The notes: generated by a model not told the origin, from the letters alone. DNA of 35,178 bases from Chloroflexi bacterium OLB13 (GCA_001567485.1 JZRA01000025.1:1-35178), one strand, 5' to 3'; shown: positions 7,883 to 16,609, counted from the first letter of the stretch. Numbers and translations are program-made.

Positions 7883-8283
7883 ATGGACAACCTAACTGAG
7901 GATCAGATTCAGGCATCCTAGCGGAAGGCGGACGCGACGTGCTGGTGGCGACCGTCAACAGCAGCGGACAGCCGCACCTTGTGCCGGTATGGTATGAGCT
8001 GGATGCGGGCGAAATCGTGTTTATGACCGGAGTCTCGACGGTCAAGGGACGCAATCTTCGCGCCAACCCGCGGATCGCCGTGTGCGTCAGCAAACCGGAC
8101 GACCCAATCACATTCGTCAGCATGCAGGGGATGGCTGAGGAAGTCACCGGCGTCGAGGAGAAGCGCCGCCTCGTCTCACTGGTGATGGGCAAGTACGGCA
8201 ATCCGAACCCGCCTGAAGGCGATCTGGACGATACGATTGTCGTACGCGTGAAGTCGGCCAAGACCGTCGCGATCCGATACTAA
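7883..8283 (+). CDS. PPOX-class flavin/F420-type oxidoreductase-like protein, frameshifted near its start
   Basis: From ATG 7883 (spaced after GAGGA) the frame reads MDNLTEDQIQAS and hits TAG at 7919-7921. Adding one T at 7915/7916 restores QAFLAEGGRDVLVATVNSSGQ and joins the open frame that otherwise seems to begin with GTG at 7939. The repaired protein is about 133 residues, normal for the pyridoxamine 5'-phosphate oxidase-like fold. Visible family features are LVATVNSSGQPHLVPVWY, then a strand pair and STVKGRNLRANPRIAVCV, the segment that contacts flavin or F420. Substrate unknown. As it stands only a version lacking the first strand could be made. I favour a one-base loss, real or technical. 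Confidence 0.75.
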
Positions 8284-8519
8284 GCAGGATACTGAACCTG
8301 CCGGGGGTAATGTGGTATTGCGTGTTCATCGCCCACCTTACGCGGCGCGAGTGAGTGGCCGTCTGTCACGCGACCTTGAGGGAATCCGTACCGGATGGGG
8401 CGTATTGTGCCTTCTGCTGCCGGCGCACGCAGTTTCGGGCCGACTCGCGCATATCGGTCACGCGCCGTAACCGGTATACTCGCGCGGTTTGATGCCCATG
8501 AGCTAATCAGGTCGAACGG

Positions 8520-10640
8520 ATGCGCCTTGTCCTTGCGCTGCTTGTATTGTCGTTAGCCGTCAGCCTACCCGCCGCACCATCCCCGACGTGTACCGAGATC
8601 GCTAGCAGTCGTCAGCGCGTGACGCTTGACAGCCCGCGTGCTGGCCGTGGATTCATGGTGACGGTGATCCTGCCGCCGTGCGCCGAGGAGCATACGCCGC
8701 TGCCGTATGCCGTGCTGTTGGGTGGCTCGAACCGCGATGACAACCACTGGGTCGACCTCGACGTGGCCGGCAAGCTTGAGATCGGCATCGCTGACAAGAC
8801 TCTGCCGTATATGGCGATTGTGCTTCCCTACGGCGAACAGCTTGCCAACGCCAACCAGTTCGGGCCGGACTCGTGGGGCGAGGTCATCTACCACGACCTG
8901 ATCCCCGCGGCCGAGGCGCAGTTCGGCCTCGATCCGTCACGGCGGGCGATCGGCGGCATTTCACGCGGCGGATTCTGGGCGTATCAGATCGGCCTGCGCT
9001 ATCCCGATCAGTTCGTGGCAATCGGCGGGCACTCGGCGTTCTTCGACCTGTATCACGCGCCGGACGACCAGAACCCGCTCGATTTGGCGCTGGTCGTGCA
9101 GAATCCGCCGCCGCTGTACCTTGATCGCGGCATCGACGACTACGCCGCGCCGGGCCTCGACATCATGGACGCGCGGCTCAAGGAAGCGCGTATCGCGCAC
9201 ACCTATATCATCAACCCGGCGGGGCAGCACAACGACGCGTACTGGTCGGCGCACATCGCTGATTACTTGGCGTTCTACGGGGCGAACCTCGCGCCGACGT
9301 CTGCGCCGGTCGTATTCGCTACCCGCACGCCTCCTCCGCAGCAAGGCATGGGACTGGCGCTGTTCGTGCCGGTCGCGGCGTTCCCAAGCCGGATGTTCAA
9401 CCTGCCGCGTGCGCAGTTCGACGCGCTGCTGCGGGGCGAGGATGACCCCAAGCTCACGATCACACACGCCACGCGTGACGCGTTGTTCGCCTACGGCCGG
9501 CCGCTGCATCCCAACATCCGCACCGTGAATGATGATGCGGCGCTGCTCAACGACCTGTACCGCGACCGCACGCGCTGGGCGATTGTGCCGTGGAACGCCG
9601 TAAACCTGCGGCTGCGCGTGCTGTGGATCGACGAACAGCACCCGCTGTATGCGCTCGACACGTACCCGCTGGCGATGGCGAGCTACACGCCGAATTACGA
9701 CCCGGACAAGCTCACGACCGTCATGCTGTCCGGCGTTACGGCGATGGCACGCAACGTCACGCCGGCGCTGGATGAACACGGCGTAGACTGGGCGGCGGAG
9801 TTGATCGCGCCGTACACCACCCGCGCCGACGTGTTCCACGTCTCCAACGAGGTGTCGGCGGTGGCCGATTGCCCGCGCGGCGGCGAACGACTCGGCGGGG
9901 GCAACAGCATGTGCACCAAGCCCGAACACTTCGACGTATTCGACCGGCTCGGCGTCGATGTGGTCGAACTCAGCGGCAATCACAACAACGACTACGGCTA
10001 CGGCGCCTACCGTGACACGCTGCGGCTGTTCCACGACAAGGGCTTCTCGACCATCGGCGGGGGCGAGACGATCCTCGATGCGCAGCGCCCGCTTATCATC
10101 GAGCGCGACGGCAACCGCATCGCGTGGCTGAGCTGCAACCTGCCCGGCCCGTATTATGCGCATGTCGGCGGGTCGCAGAACCGCCCCGGCGCCGCCCCAT
10201 GCGACACCGCATGGCTGCGTGCCGTGCTGCCGCCGCTCAAGGCCGAGAACGACGTCGTCATCCTCTCGCTGCAATACTGGGAGTTCGATCAGTATGCGCC
10301 GACCGATCAACAGCGCATCGACTTCGCCAACTATGCCCGCCTCGGCGCGGATGTGGTGATCGGCACACAGGCGCACTTTCCGCAGACTTACAACGTCATC
10401 ACGGGTTATGGGGAAGGTACGGCGTTCTTGCATTACGGCATCGGCAACTTCTTGTTCGATCAGTCGTGGTGGGCGGGGGTGCGCTTCAGCCTTGACGAGT
10501 TGTACATCTATGACGGCCGCCTGATGACCGTCGCCATTTATCCCGGCATTATCGAGGAGAACGCACGTCCGCGCTTGATGACGGCCGAAGAGCGCGATAA
10601 CTTCTTATATGTCCTGATGGTGGAGCACGGCGTGTTCTGA
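8520..10640 (+). CDS. Secreted esterase-CapA-like fusion protein
   Basis: 706 residues with a signal peptide (residues 1-19). Residues about 30-255 are an alpha/beta-hydrolase of the esterase D / putative esterase type: nucleophile S148 in GISRGG, a candidate acid near D206-D207 and candidate His at 236 in PAGQH. A middle region (about 278-395, LFVPVAAFP...WAIVPWNAVNLRLRVLWIDE) resembles the PBP-like lobe that precedes CapA domains in Chloroflexota. Residues about 398-690 are a CapA/PGA_cap metallophosphatase-like domain: LSGVTAMARN, ELSGNHNNDYG (483-493), IGTQAHFPQ (614-622), HYGIGNFLFDQ (638-648). CapA relatives act in the envelope on poly-gamma-glutamate or similar polymers. A combined esterase and polymer-handling role is inference. 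The downstream GH3 gene follows by 21 bases and may be cotranscribed. Confidence 0.82.
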   Translation: MRLVLALLVLSLAVSLPAAPSPTCTEIASSRQRVTLDSPRAGRGFMVTVILPPCAEEHTPLPYAVLLGGSNRDDNHWVDLDVAGKLEIGIADKTLPYMAIVLPYGEQLANANQFGPDSWGEVIYHDLIPAAEAQFGLDPSRRAIGGISRGGFWAYQIGLRYPDQFVAIGGHSAFFDLYHAPDDQNPLDLALVVQNPPPLYLDRGIDDYAAPGLDIMDARLKEARIAHTYIINPAGQHNDAYWSAHIADYLAFYGANLAPTSAPVVFATRTPPPQQGMGLALFVPVAAFPSRMFNLPRAQFDALLRGEDDPKLTITHATRDALFAYGRPLHPNIRTVNDDAALLNDLYRDRTRWAIVPWNAVNLRLRVLWIDEQHPLYALDTYPLAMASYTPNYDPDKLTTVMLSGVTAMARNVTPALDEHGVDWAAELIAPYTTRADVFHVSNEVSAVADCPRGGERLGGGNSMCTKPEHFDVFDRLGVDVVELSGNHNNDYGYGAYRDTLRLFHDKGFSTIGGGETILDAQRPLIIERDGNRIAWLSCNLPGPYYAHVGGSQNRPGAAPCDTAWLRAVLPPLKAENDVVILSLQYWEFDQYAPTDQQRIDFANYARLGADVVIGTQAHFPQTYNVITGYGEGTAFLHYGIGNFLFDQSWWAGVRFSLDELYIYDGRLMTVAIYPGIIEENARPRLMTAEERDNFLYVLMVEHGVF

Positions 10641-10650
10641 GCAGGAAATC

Positions 10651-10677
10651 GGAAGTGCTGAGTGATGGGTGCTGAGA
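10651..10677 (+). repeat. Low-complexity repeat AGTGCTGAGTGATGGGTGCTGAG
   Basis: An imperfect repeat of GTGCTGAG and GTGATGG units lies between the CapA-fusion stop and the GH3 gene. It shares the 11-mer AGTGCTGAGTG with the copy at 29271-29299 on the other strand. It also supplies the apparent GTG/ATG start of the GH3 gene. Confidence 0.5.
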
Positions 10678-13103
10678 GAACGCCAAGCCGATATACGCCG
10701 CTGATCGCGCGGATGCGCCGCCGATTCCCGGCTCGTCCGGCGTGGATGGCGTTGATCGTGCTGGTGATGGCCGTGCTTTCAACGGCCCCGGCACTGGGGC
10801 AGTCACGCGTCGACGCGCTGATGGCGTCGATGACGCTGGAGCAAAAGGTCGCGCAGATGTTCCTCGTCGGCATCTACGGCCCGGTGCTGAACGAGCCGAA
10901 CCGCCGGATGCTGCAAGACTGGCAGCCCGGCGGGGCCGTGCTGTTCGTCAGCAACGTCGGCACGCCGCCAGAGGTGACAGCGCTTATCAACGACTGGCAG
11001 CAGACGGTGGTCGATGCCGGCGGGACGCCGATGTTCATCGCCACCGATCAGGAAGGCGGCGTGATCGCGCGGCTCAAAGATGGCTTCACGACCTTCCCGG
11101 CTATGATGCTGCTGACCGCCACCGGCGATGTCTCGCTGGCGATGCGCACCGGCGAGGCGATGGCCCGCGAACTATCTGCCGTGGGCGTCAACCTCAACCT
11201 CGCGCCGGTCGCTGACCTGTACACCAACCTGCGTAATCCGGTGATCGGCCGGCGCAGCTTCGGCAGCGAGCCGCAGCGCACCGGTCAGATGCTGGCCGGC
11301 CTGATCCGCGGAATGCAGGCCGGCGGCGTGATGGCGACGGCCAAACACTTCCCCGGCCACGGCGACACGCAGCACGATTCGCACACCTCGCTGCCGGTCG
11401 TCAATTATCCGGTGGACGAGCTAGAAACGGTCGAGTTCGCGCCGTTCCGCTGGACAGTCGCGGCCGGCGTTGAAGCGATGATGGTCGCGCACATCTGGTA
11501 TCCGGCGCTTGACCCCGACGGCCCGCTGCCGGCGTCGCTGTCGCACAATGTGGTCACCGGCCTGCTGCGCGAGCAGATGGGCTTCACCGGCCTGATTATG
11601 ACCGACGCGATCGAGATGGACGCGATCGACACGACTTACAGCATCCCTGAAGCCTCGATCCGCGCCATTGAAGCGGGCGTCGATCTGGTCGCGTTTGGCG
11701 CGCACCTCAGCCCCGACACGCAGGTCGAGGCGATCAAGGCGACCGTCGGGGCTGTGCGCGCTGGCCGGCTGAGCGAGGCGCGCATCGACGAGTCCGTGCG
11801 CCGGATTCTGAATGCCAAGGCGCGTTACGGCCTGCTCGACTGGAAACCGTTAGCGCCCGAATCGGCCGATGCGCGCGTGGACGCGGTGTCTGGCGCGGCG
11901 CTGGTCGGCGAGCTGTTCGACGCCGGAACGACGGTCGCCTACGATCAAAACGGCGTCCTGCCCCTCACCGGCGACCGCACCGTCGCGCTGATCTACCCGG
12001 CCTCGCGCCCGTCGATTCGCACCGAGTGTGACGTGCTGCCGCCCGATGTCGTGCGCTGGGTCGGAGTGGCCGAAAGCCCGTCCAACAGCGATATTGCGCG
12101 CGCGGTCGATGCGTCGCGCCGCGCCGACCTGACCGTGGTGTTCACGCTCAACGCCGGCTCGGATCAAGCGCAGCAAGCGCTGGTCAATGCGCTGCCGACC
12201 GACAAGACGGTCGCCGTCGCGCTGTTCTCACCGTTCGACTGGACAGCTTTCCCCGGCGTGTCGGCGTATGTGACGACGTATTCGCCGCTGCCGGAAAGCG
12301 TGCCGTCGGCGTGCGGTGTGCTGTTCGGGCGGATCGAGCCGCGCGGAAGCCTGCCGGTCGCGCTCGACGGCGCGCGTGATTTCGTCAACGGCGGCGCGCA
12401 GATCGGCGAAGGGGTCGCGCTCGCGCTGATCCCGCGCCGCGCCGACATGGGGCTGGCCGCGCCGGTCGATCCCAGCGGCACGACGGTCGCCATGTTGTTC
12501 CCGTCCGATGTGCCGGATGACAGCAGCGCGTCCCCCGCCACCCTGCCCGCGCCAACCGTCACGCCGACCCGTGAACCACTCACCAGCGGGACGCGTGCCG
12601 CCAACCCGGCCGTCGTGCCGGTTCAGCCCAGCCCGACGCCAGAACCGACCTCCGAGCCGACGCCGACGCAGGCTGTGATCGCCGCGCTGCCGCCTCTCCC
12701 CGCGGCGAGCGCGCCAGCGGATACCCCTTCGACGCCGTCCGCGCCGGTCACGCTTCCGATTCTGCCGCTGGTGTTGATGGGCGGACTAGGGCTGGTCTAC
12801 GGCACGCTGTACACGGTCAATGCGCGCTCGAACGGGCGTTATCGCGCGGGGGTGCCGATTGAACACTGTCCGGCGTGTGGATCGGCGCATCTGCACGTCA
12901 AGGCGGTGCGGCGGCGCTATCTCGGCGTGCCGGTCGTGCGCCACCGCGTGACCTGCGAAGACTGCGGGTCGGTGCTGCGCGAGTCGACCCCGCGCCGGTG
13001 GGTCTATACGGTCAGCGCGCACGCTAATCAAACGCTGCACGCGCGGTTCAACGGCAAGCTGCTGGACGACAAGACGCTGATCCTGCTGCAGCGCGAGCGA
13101 TAG
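10662..13103 (+). CDS. Glycoside hydrolase family 3 (beta-N-acetylhexosaminidase, NagZ-like) with C-terminal membrane helix and zinc ribbon
   Basis: 813 residues from GTG 10662 (GGAAG six bases upstream); ATG 10665 or ATG 10713 are alternatives, the last giving a more normal signal peptide. A hydrophobic signal or anchor is at about residues 28-46. Residues 50-395 are a full GH3 TIM barrel with the NagZ signatures KHFPGHGDTQHDSH (the D239/H241 dyad that acts as acid/base) and nucleophile D315 in MTDAIEMD. A second alpha/beta domain runs to about 610. Next come a Pro/Thr/Glu-rich linker, a membrane helix (about 697-717) and a C-terminal zinc ribbon, CPAC (736/739) and CEDC (765/768). NagZ-like enzymes release N-acetylhexosamine from peptidoglycan or chitin fragments. 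The membrane-plus-zinc-ribbon tail is not part of the usual family. Confidence 0.87.
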   Translation: MMGAERTPSRYTPLIARMRRRFPARPAWMALIVLVMAVLSTAPALGQSRVDALMASMTLEQKVAQMFLVGIYGPVLNEPNRRMLQDWQPGGAVLFVSNVGTPPEVTALINDWQQTVVDAGGTPMFIATDQEGGVIARLKDGFTTFPAMMLLTATGDVSLAMRTGEAMARELSAVGVNLNLAPVADLYTNLRNPVIGRRSFGSEPQRTGQMLAGLIRGMQAGGVMATAKHFPGHGDTQHDSHTSLPVVNYPVDELETVEFAPFRWTVAAGVEAMMVAHIWYPALDPDGPLPASLSHNVVTGLLREQMGFTGLIMTDAIEMDAIDTTYSIPEASIRAIEAGVDLVAFGAHLSPDTQVEAIKATVGAVRAGRLSEARIDESVRRILNAKARYGLLDWKPLAPESADARVDAVSGAALVGELFDAGTTVAYDQNGVLPLTGDRTVALIYPASRPSIRTECDVLPPDVVRWVGVAESPSNSDIARAVDASRRADLTVVFTLNAGSDQAQQALVNALPTDKTVAVALFSPFDWTAFPGVSAYVTTYSPLPESVPSACGVLFGRIEPRGSLPVALDGARDFVNGGAQIGEGVALALIPRRADMGLAAPVDPSGTTVAMLFPSDVPDDSSASPATLPAPTVTPTREPLTSGTRAANPAVVPVQPSPTPEPTSEPTPTQAVIAALPPLPAASAPADTPSTPSAPVTLPILPLVLMGGLGLVYGTLYTVNARSNGRYRAGVPIEHCPACGSAHLHVKAVRRRYLGVPVVRHRVTCEDCGSVLRESTPRRWVYTVSAHANQTLHARFNGKLLDDKTLILLQRER

Positions 13104-13111
13104 GTGGGCCG

Positions 13112-13170
13112 GGGGCAGTTGTCAGTTGTTAGGGGACAGTTGTCAGTTGTCAGGGGACAGTAGTCAGGGG
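13112..13170 (+). repeat. Tandem low-complexity repeat, about 21-bp period
   Basis: Two full and one partial unit of GGGGACAGTTGTCAGTTGTCA, with GGGG blocks at 13132 and 13153. It lies just after the GH3 stop codon. Related sequence occurs at 21353-21425 (inverted) and 35061-35178. Confidence 0.75.
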
Positions 13171-13222
13171 GCGCGGCTGCGTCGCTGTGATGCAGGATGA
13201 GGTGACACAGAGCTGTCTTGTG

Positions 13223-13648
13223 TTATGGAAGTCGCGTAAAGCTACCACCGTGTTTGGGTTGGACGATTGAGAAGTCGCGCCGATCGAATGTGGCAATTTC
13301 CGCAATCTTTAGTCGTTCAGCAATCGCCACCACCATCGCGTCGGTGAGGTCAAGCCGTGCGTCGAGATGCTGACGCATAATCTGGATAGCTCGGATATAA
13401 TCGCTGTGTTGACTGGACACAATTTCAAACGTACGAATAGTATGAGCGACGGCGCCAAGCGCCGTTGGATAACCTTCTCGTACAAGTAACACGTAGAATA
13501 ACTCACTCAGTACGGGAGATGGTACAACAAGATCACGGTCAATGTATACCTCAAAGAAGATAGCAGCCTGTTGATGGTTGACGTCTTTCGGGTACGCCGC
13601 CGCGACGAGGATATTTGTATCAATCAGCAGGCTGTTTTGTGACGCCAT
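13223..13648 (-). CDS. PIN-domain ribonuclease toxin (VapC-like)
   Basis: 141 residues. The four acidic residues of a PIN domain are visible: D10 (LLIDTNIL), E49 (VLSELFY), D103 (LTDAMVVAIAE) and D122 (ATFDRRDF). PIN toxins cleave RNA, usually tRNA or rRNA, in a magnesium-dependent way. The ATG at 13648 lies inside the end of the upstream gene (29-base overlap), the usual arrangement for translational coupling of a toxin to its antitoxin. Surroundings are visibly lower in GC than the GH3 and sbcC genes, and the low-complexity repeat lies on one side, suggesting an acquired module. The RNA target cannot be read from sequence. Confidence 0.85.
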   Translation of the reverse strand: MASQNSLLIDTNILVAAAYPKDVNHQQAAIFFEVYIDRDLVVPSPVLSELFYVLLVREGYPTALGAVAHTIRTFEIVSSQHSDYIRAIQIMRQHLDARLDLTDAMVVAIAERLKIAEIATFDRRDFSIVQPKHGGSFTRLP

Positions 13649-13877
13649 ACGCCTGCTTCAGTGTTTCGTCAATCGATGTCGAGGCGTCCGTAGAGTCGGA
13701 GTTCATTGATCCGATCCAAGCAGCGATCAACGCACGTCGTGTATTGCGGTCAGGTAGTGATGTTTCGTCACCCTTGACTGCGCTAACTACAGCCAATGCT
13801 TCCGTTAGCGCGGGCGCCAATTGTGTCAGCTGCTCCTCCAACGTATGTATACTAGATTTGGGATTAGTGTTAGTCAT
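13620..13877 (-). CDS. Putative antitoxin of the PIN-toxin pair, family not recognised
   Basis: 85 residues from ATG 13877, chosen because GAGG lies 6 bases upstream; a TTG at 13889 would only add four residues. The N-terminal half is predicted helical (HTLEEQLTQLAPALTEALAVVSAV); the C-terminal half is polar, Ser/Asp-rich and possibly disordered until it folds on the toxin. I see no obvious ribbon-helix-helix, AbrB or Phd DNA-binding motif. Antitoxin identity is inferred from position: small, immediately upstream of and overlapping the PIN gene by 29 bases. A TATACT hexamer lies about 20 bases upstream of the start and may be the -10 of this operon. Confidence 0.6.
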   Translation of the reverse strand: MTNTNPKSSIHTLEEQLTQLAPALTEALAVVSAVKGDETSLPDRNTRRALIAAWIGSMNSDSTDASTSIDETLKQAYGVTKQPAD

Positions 13878-14061
13878 TTTATGCCTCAAACTAGATAGAT
13901 TGAGTATAGCATTGTTTGTCCGTGTGTTTACCAGATGTCAATCACGGTGAGCCATCGGCTTGCCCTTATGGACGTCCTCTGTGCGCTCTCTTGTTCTCGG
14001 TGGCCTTTGTGTCTGCCCTTGCCCTTCCTCATCACTTTCCACTCATCACGCGTCGCTCGCC

Positions 14062-15054
14062 CTAGCGGATGCTGATCCGGCTGCCGGTTGGCGTCTTGTC
14101 GACCACGATATGCACGGGGAAGCTGTCGCGCAGGTCGTCGATATGCGTGATGACGAGGATCAGGTCGAACTCGTGCTGAATGGCGTTGATCGCCTCGACG
14201 AGACGGGCGCGGCCGGATTCGTCCTGCGTGCCGAAGCCCTCGTCGATGAACAGCGTGCGTAACTGTGCCCCAGCCCGCCGCGCCAGCAGCTTGCTGAGCG
14301 CCACACGTAGGGCGAAGTTGATGCGGAACGCCTCGCCGCCGCTGAACGTCTCGTAGCTGCGTGTGCCGAGTTCATCGGCGATCTCGATGTCGAGCGTCTC
14401 GATCACGCCGCCGGTCACTTTATCCTTCTGCGTGATCAGGCGTAAAGCCATGCGGCCCTCGGTCATCCGGCGCAGCAGGTCGTTGGCAAGCTCCTCAAGC
14501 TCCGGGATGGCCGATTCGATAATCATCGCCGGGACGCCGTTGCGCCCGAACGCCGTGCGCAGTTCGGCGTACAACCCCATCTCGTGCTGGTCAGCCGCGA
14601 GCTTTTCGTCGAGATACGCGCGCCGTTCCAACCGGCTGTCCAGCGTGTCGAGCTGCTGTTCGATCTTGGCGAGCCGGCCCGTCGCTTGAATCCGGACGTT
14701 GTCCTGTATCCGGCGTTCGGCCTCGCGCTCGGCGTATTCGCGGGCGCGTTCCTCCAGCCCGGCCAATTGAATGTCGATCTGCTCGATCTCGGCGGCCAGC
14801 GCGGCGATGTTGGTGGCGAGCCGGTCGCGGCGGGCTTCGGCGTTGGCGCGTGACTGCTCGAACTTGGGCAGCTGCTCCAGCGCCGACTCGAGACGCACCT
14901 TGAGCCGTTCGTACTGCCGGTAGTCGTCGAGCGTGCGGCGGGTGGCATCGTGCGCGCCCTTGTCGTAACCGAGCGCCGTGGCCTCGGCGTCGAGCGCCGC
15001 GAGCGCCTCCCGCACGTCGTGGCCATAGTCGCCGGTGTCGCGCTGCGCGATCAG
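14062..15054 (-). CDS. sbcC: SbcC C-terminal fragment (after frameshifts)
   Basis: This is the second half of SbcC: coiled-coil arm, then the C-terminal ATPase lobe with the ABC signature FSGGEAFRINFALRVALSKLL, Walker B LRTLFIDEGFGTQDE and the D-loop/H-loop region (VITHIDDL). The apparent start is GTG at 15015, but the same frame is open upstream to 15054 and joins the middle frame (to 15051-15053 TGA) if one C is restored at about 15054: DALIAQRDTGDY replaces DA-stop. SbcC with SbcD forms the Mre11-Rad50-type complex that opens hairpins and DNA ends. No ribosome binding site supports independent translation from 15015, so as it stands the ATPase would be incomplete. Confidence 0.85.
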   Translation of the reverse strand: MIAQRDTGDYGHDVREALAALDAEATALGYDKGAHDATRRTLDDYRQYERLKVRLESALEQLPKFEQSRANAEARRDRLATNIAALAAEIEQIDIQLAGLEERAREYAEREAERRIQDNVRIQATGRLAKIEQQLDTLDSRLERRAYLDEKLAADQHEMGLYAELRTAFGRNGVPAMIIESAIPELEELANDLLRRMTEGRMALRLITQKDKVTGGVIETLDIEIADELGTRSYETFSGGEAFRINFALRVALSKLLARRAGAQLRTLFIDEGFGTQDESGRARLVEAINAIQHEFDLILVITHIDDLRDSFPVHIVVDKTPTGSRISIR

Positions 15055-15214
15055 GCGTCAAGCTGCTGCGCATCCTCGGCCTGCCGGCTCGCCGCTTGAG
15101 CGACTGCCTCCGCGCTGGCCGAGAGATGACCGGCGCGTTCTTGCAGCTTCGCCATCCCCGCCAGCGTCGCGGTGAGCTTTTTGAGTTCGCGCCCATGCCG
15201 CTTGAGGCGGTCGT

Positions 15215-16609
15215 CTAGCTCGGCCGCGCGCGCTTGGCCTCGACCCACTCGGCGCGATGCGCCACGAGTTCGCCGTCGAGTTGGCCCACCATCTCGGCCC
15301 GATGCTCTGGCGTGAGGGGCTGGCCGCAGGTCGGACAGTTGGCGTCGTCCGTTTCCGCCAGCGTATCCCGCCGTTTGCGCAGTTTCCCGCCATCGAGTTC
15401 GAGTGTATCGAGGCGCGCCTTGCGATCGGCAATCTCCTCGCGGATCAACGTCTCCTCGCGCTGCATGTCCTCGCGGCGGGCCTCGGCCTCGTGCAGCGCG
15501 CTGAGTTCCGCCTGCACCGACTCCAGTTCTGCCGACGGATCGGCGTCGATCACGGCCTGCTGATCGTCGATGCTGCGTTCCAGCCGCGTGATCTCGGAGT
15601 CGAGGCGGGCGCGCGCGGCGGTGAGTTGGCCGTTGAGGTCGGCACGCTGGCGGTCGATGTCGGTGAGCGCGTCCAGTTTGTCCCGCAGTGACCGGTCGGC
15701 CTCACGTGCGCTTTGCAGCGATTCGTAGCCGCCTTCGATGTCCGCGCGCTGTCCCACGATTTGCTGACACGCGTCGATTTCGCCGGCCCAACGCGCCATC
15801 TCCTGCTCGGCCTCGTCTTGCTGGCGCTTGAGGTCAAGCTCGCGGTCGACGCGATCCTTGCGGTCGGTTTGCGCGCGCCGCAGGGCTTCCGGCGCATCAC
15901 GCACGACGTCGAGCCGCTGCTGCGCCAGGGCCAGCGCCGCTTCCGCCTCGCGCACGCTGGCCTCCGCGAGCGCCTTGTCCGCTTCGAGGCTGGGGCGCTT
16001 GGCAAGCTCGGCCTCGATCGACTCGATCTCTCGGCGGTTGAGGTCGACCTCGCGTTCGAGGACGTTGTACCGTTCCTTTGCCGCCGCTTCGTATTTCTGC
16101 CACTGCTCCAAGCCGAGGATTTCGCCGAGGATCGCCTTGCGCTCGGCGGGTGTGCGGGTCGTGAAGGCGTCGGCGCGGCCCTGCTGCAAGAACGCCGAGT
16201 GGATGAACGTGTCATAGCTCAGGTGCAGGATGTCGACGATCTTCTTCTCGGTTTGGCGAATCGACGGCTCGCTGATCAGGTTCCACTGCTCGCCGTTCAT
16301 CGCCAGCAGCGTCAGTTCGGTGCTGCCAGTCTTACCCTTCTTCGACCGCCGCCGGATGACGCGATACAGCACGTCATCCTGCTCGAAGTCGAACTGGACG
16401 TGCATCTCGGTCTGGCCCTGATGGATCAGCTCGTCGTCACGTTTAGAGCGTGCGACGCCCCACAGCACCCACGTAATGGCGTCCAGCACCGACGACTTGC
16501 CCGCGCCGTTCGAGCCGGTGAGGCATGCCAGATGGATCCCGTCGAAGCGCAGCGGGTCGGGGACTTGATACGGCAGGAAATTCTTGAGTTCTAGGCGGAT
16601 TGGCTTCAC
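15215..16609 (-). CDS. sbcC: SbcC N-terminal fragment (Rad50-like ATPase and zinc hook)
   Basis: 464 residues from GTG 16609. It begins with the N-terminal ATPase lobe (IRLELKNFLPYQ; Walker A TGSNGAGKSS; Q-loop region SAFLQQGRADAF), then a long coiled coil and the zinc hook CPTCGQPLTPEH near residue 435. The frame ends at TAG 15215-15217. Restoring one G near 15224 continues the coil (AKRARAELDDRLKRHGREL) in the frame 15051-15240, and a second one-base repair at 15054 leads to the C-terminal half. The repaired protein would be about 849 residues, normal for SbcC. The GTG overlaps the TGA of the upstream tetR gene by four bases, so the two are translationally coupled. No sbcD is adjacent. Confidence 0.9.
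   Translation of the reverse strand: MKPIRLELKNFLPYQVPDPLRFDGIHLACLTGSNGAGKSSVLDAITWVLWGVARSKRDDELIHQGQTEMHVQFDFEQDDVLYRVIRRRSKKGKTGSTELTLLAMNGEQWNLISEPSIRQTEKKIVDILHLSYDTFIHSAFLQQGRADAFTTRTPAERKAILGEILGLEQWQKYEAAAKERYNVLEREVDLNRREIESIEAELAKRPSLEADKALAEASVREAEAALALAQQRLDVVRDAPEALRRAQTDRKDRVDRELDLKRQQDEAEQEMARWAGEIDACQQIVGQRADIEGGYESLQSAREADRSLRDKLDALTDIDRQRADLNGQLTAARARLDSEITRLERSIDDQQAVIDADPSAELESVQAELSALHEAEARREDMQREETLIREEIADRKARLDTLELDGGKLRKRRDTLAETDDANCPTCGQPLTPEHRAEMVGQLDGELVAHRAEWVEAKRARPS

Noticed and set aside
8961..10433. 490-codon antisense frame over the esterase-CapA gene
   Set aside because: Shadow frame; no start signal and no recognisable motif.
13615..13950. 111-codon plus-strand frame over the antitoxin gene
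   Set aside because: Antisense to the PIN operon and lacking a ribosome binding site.
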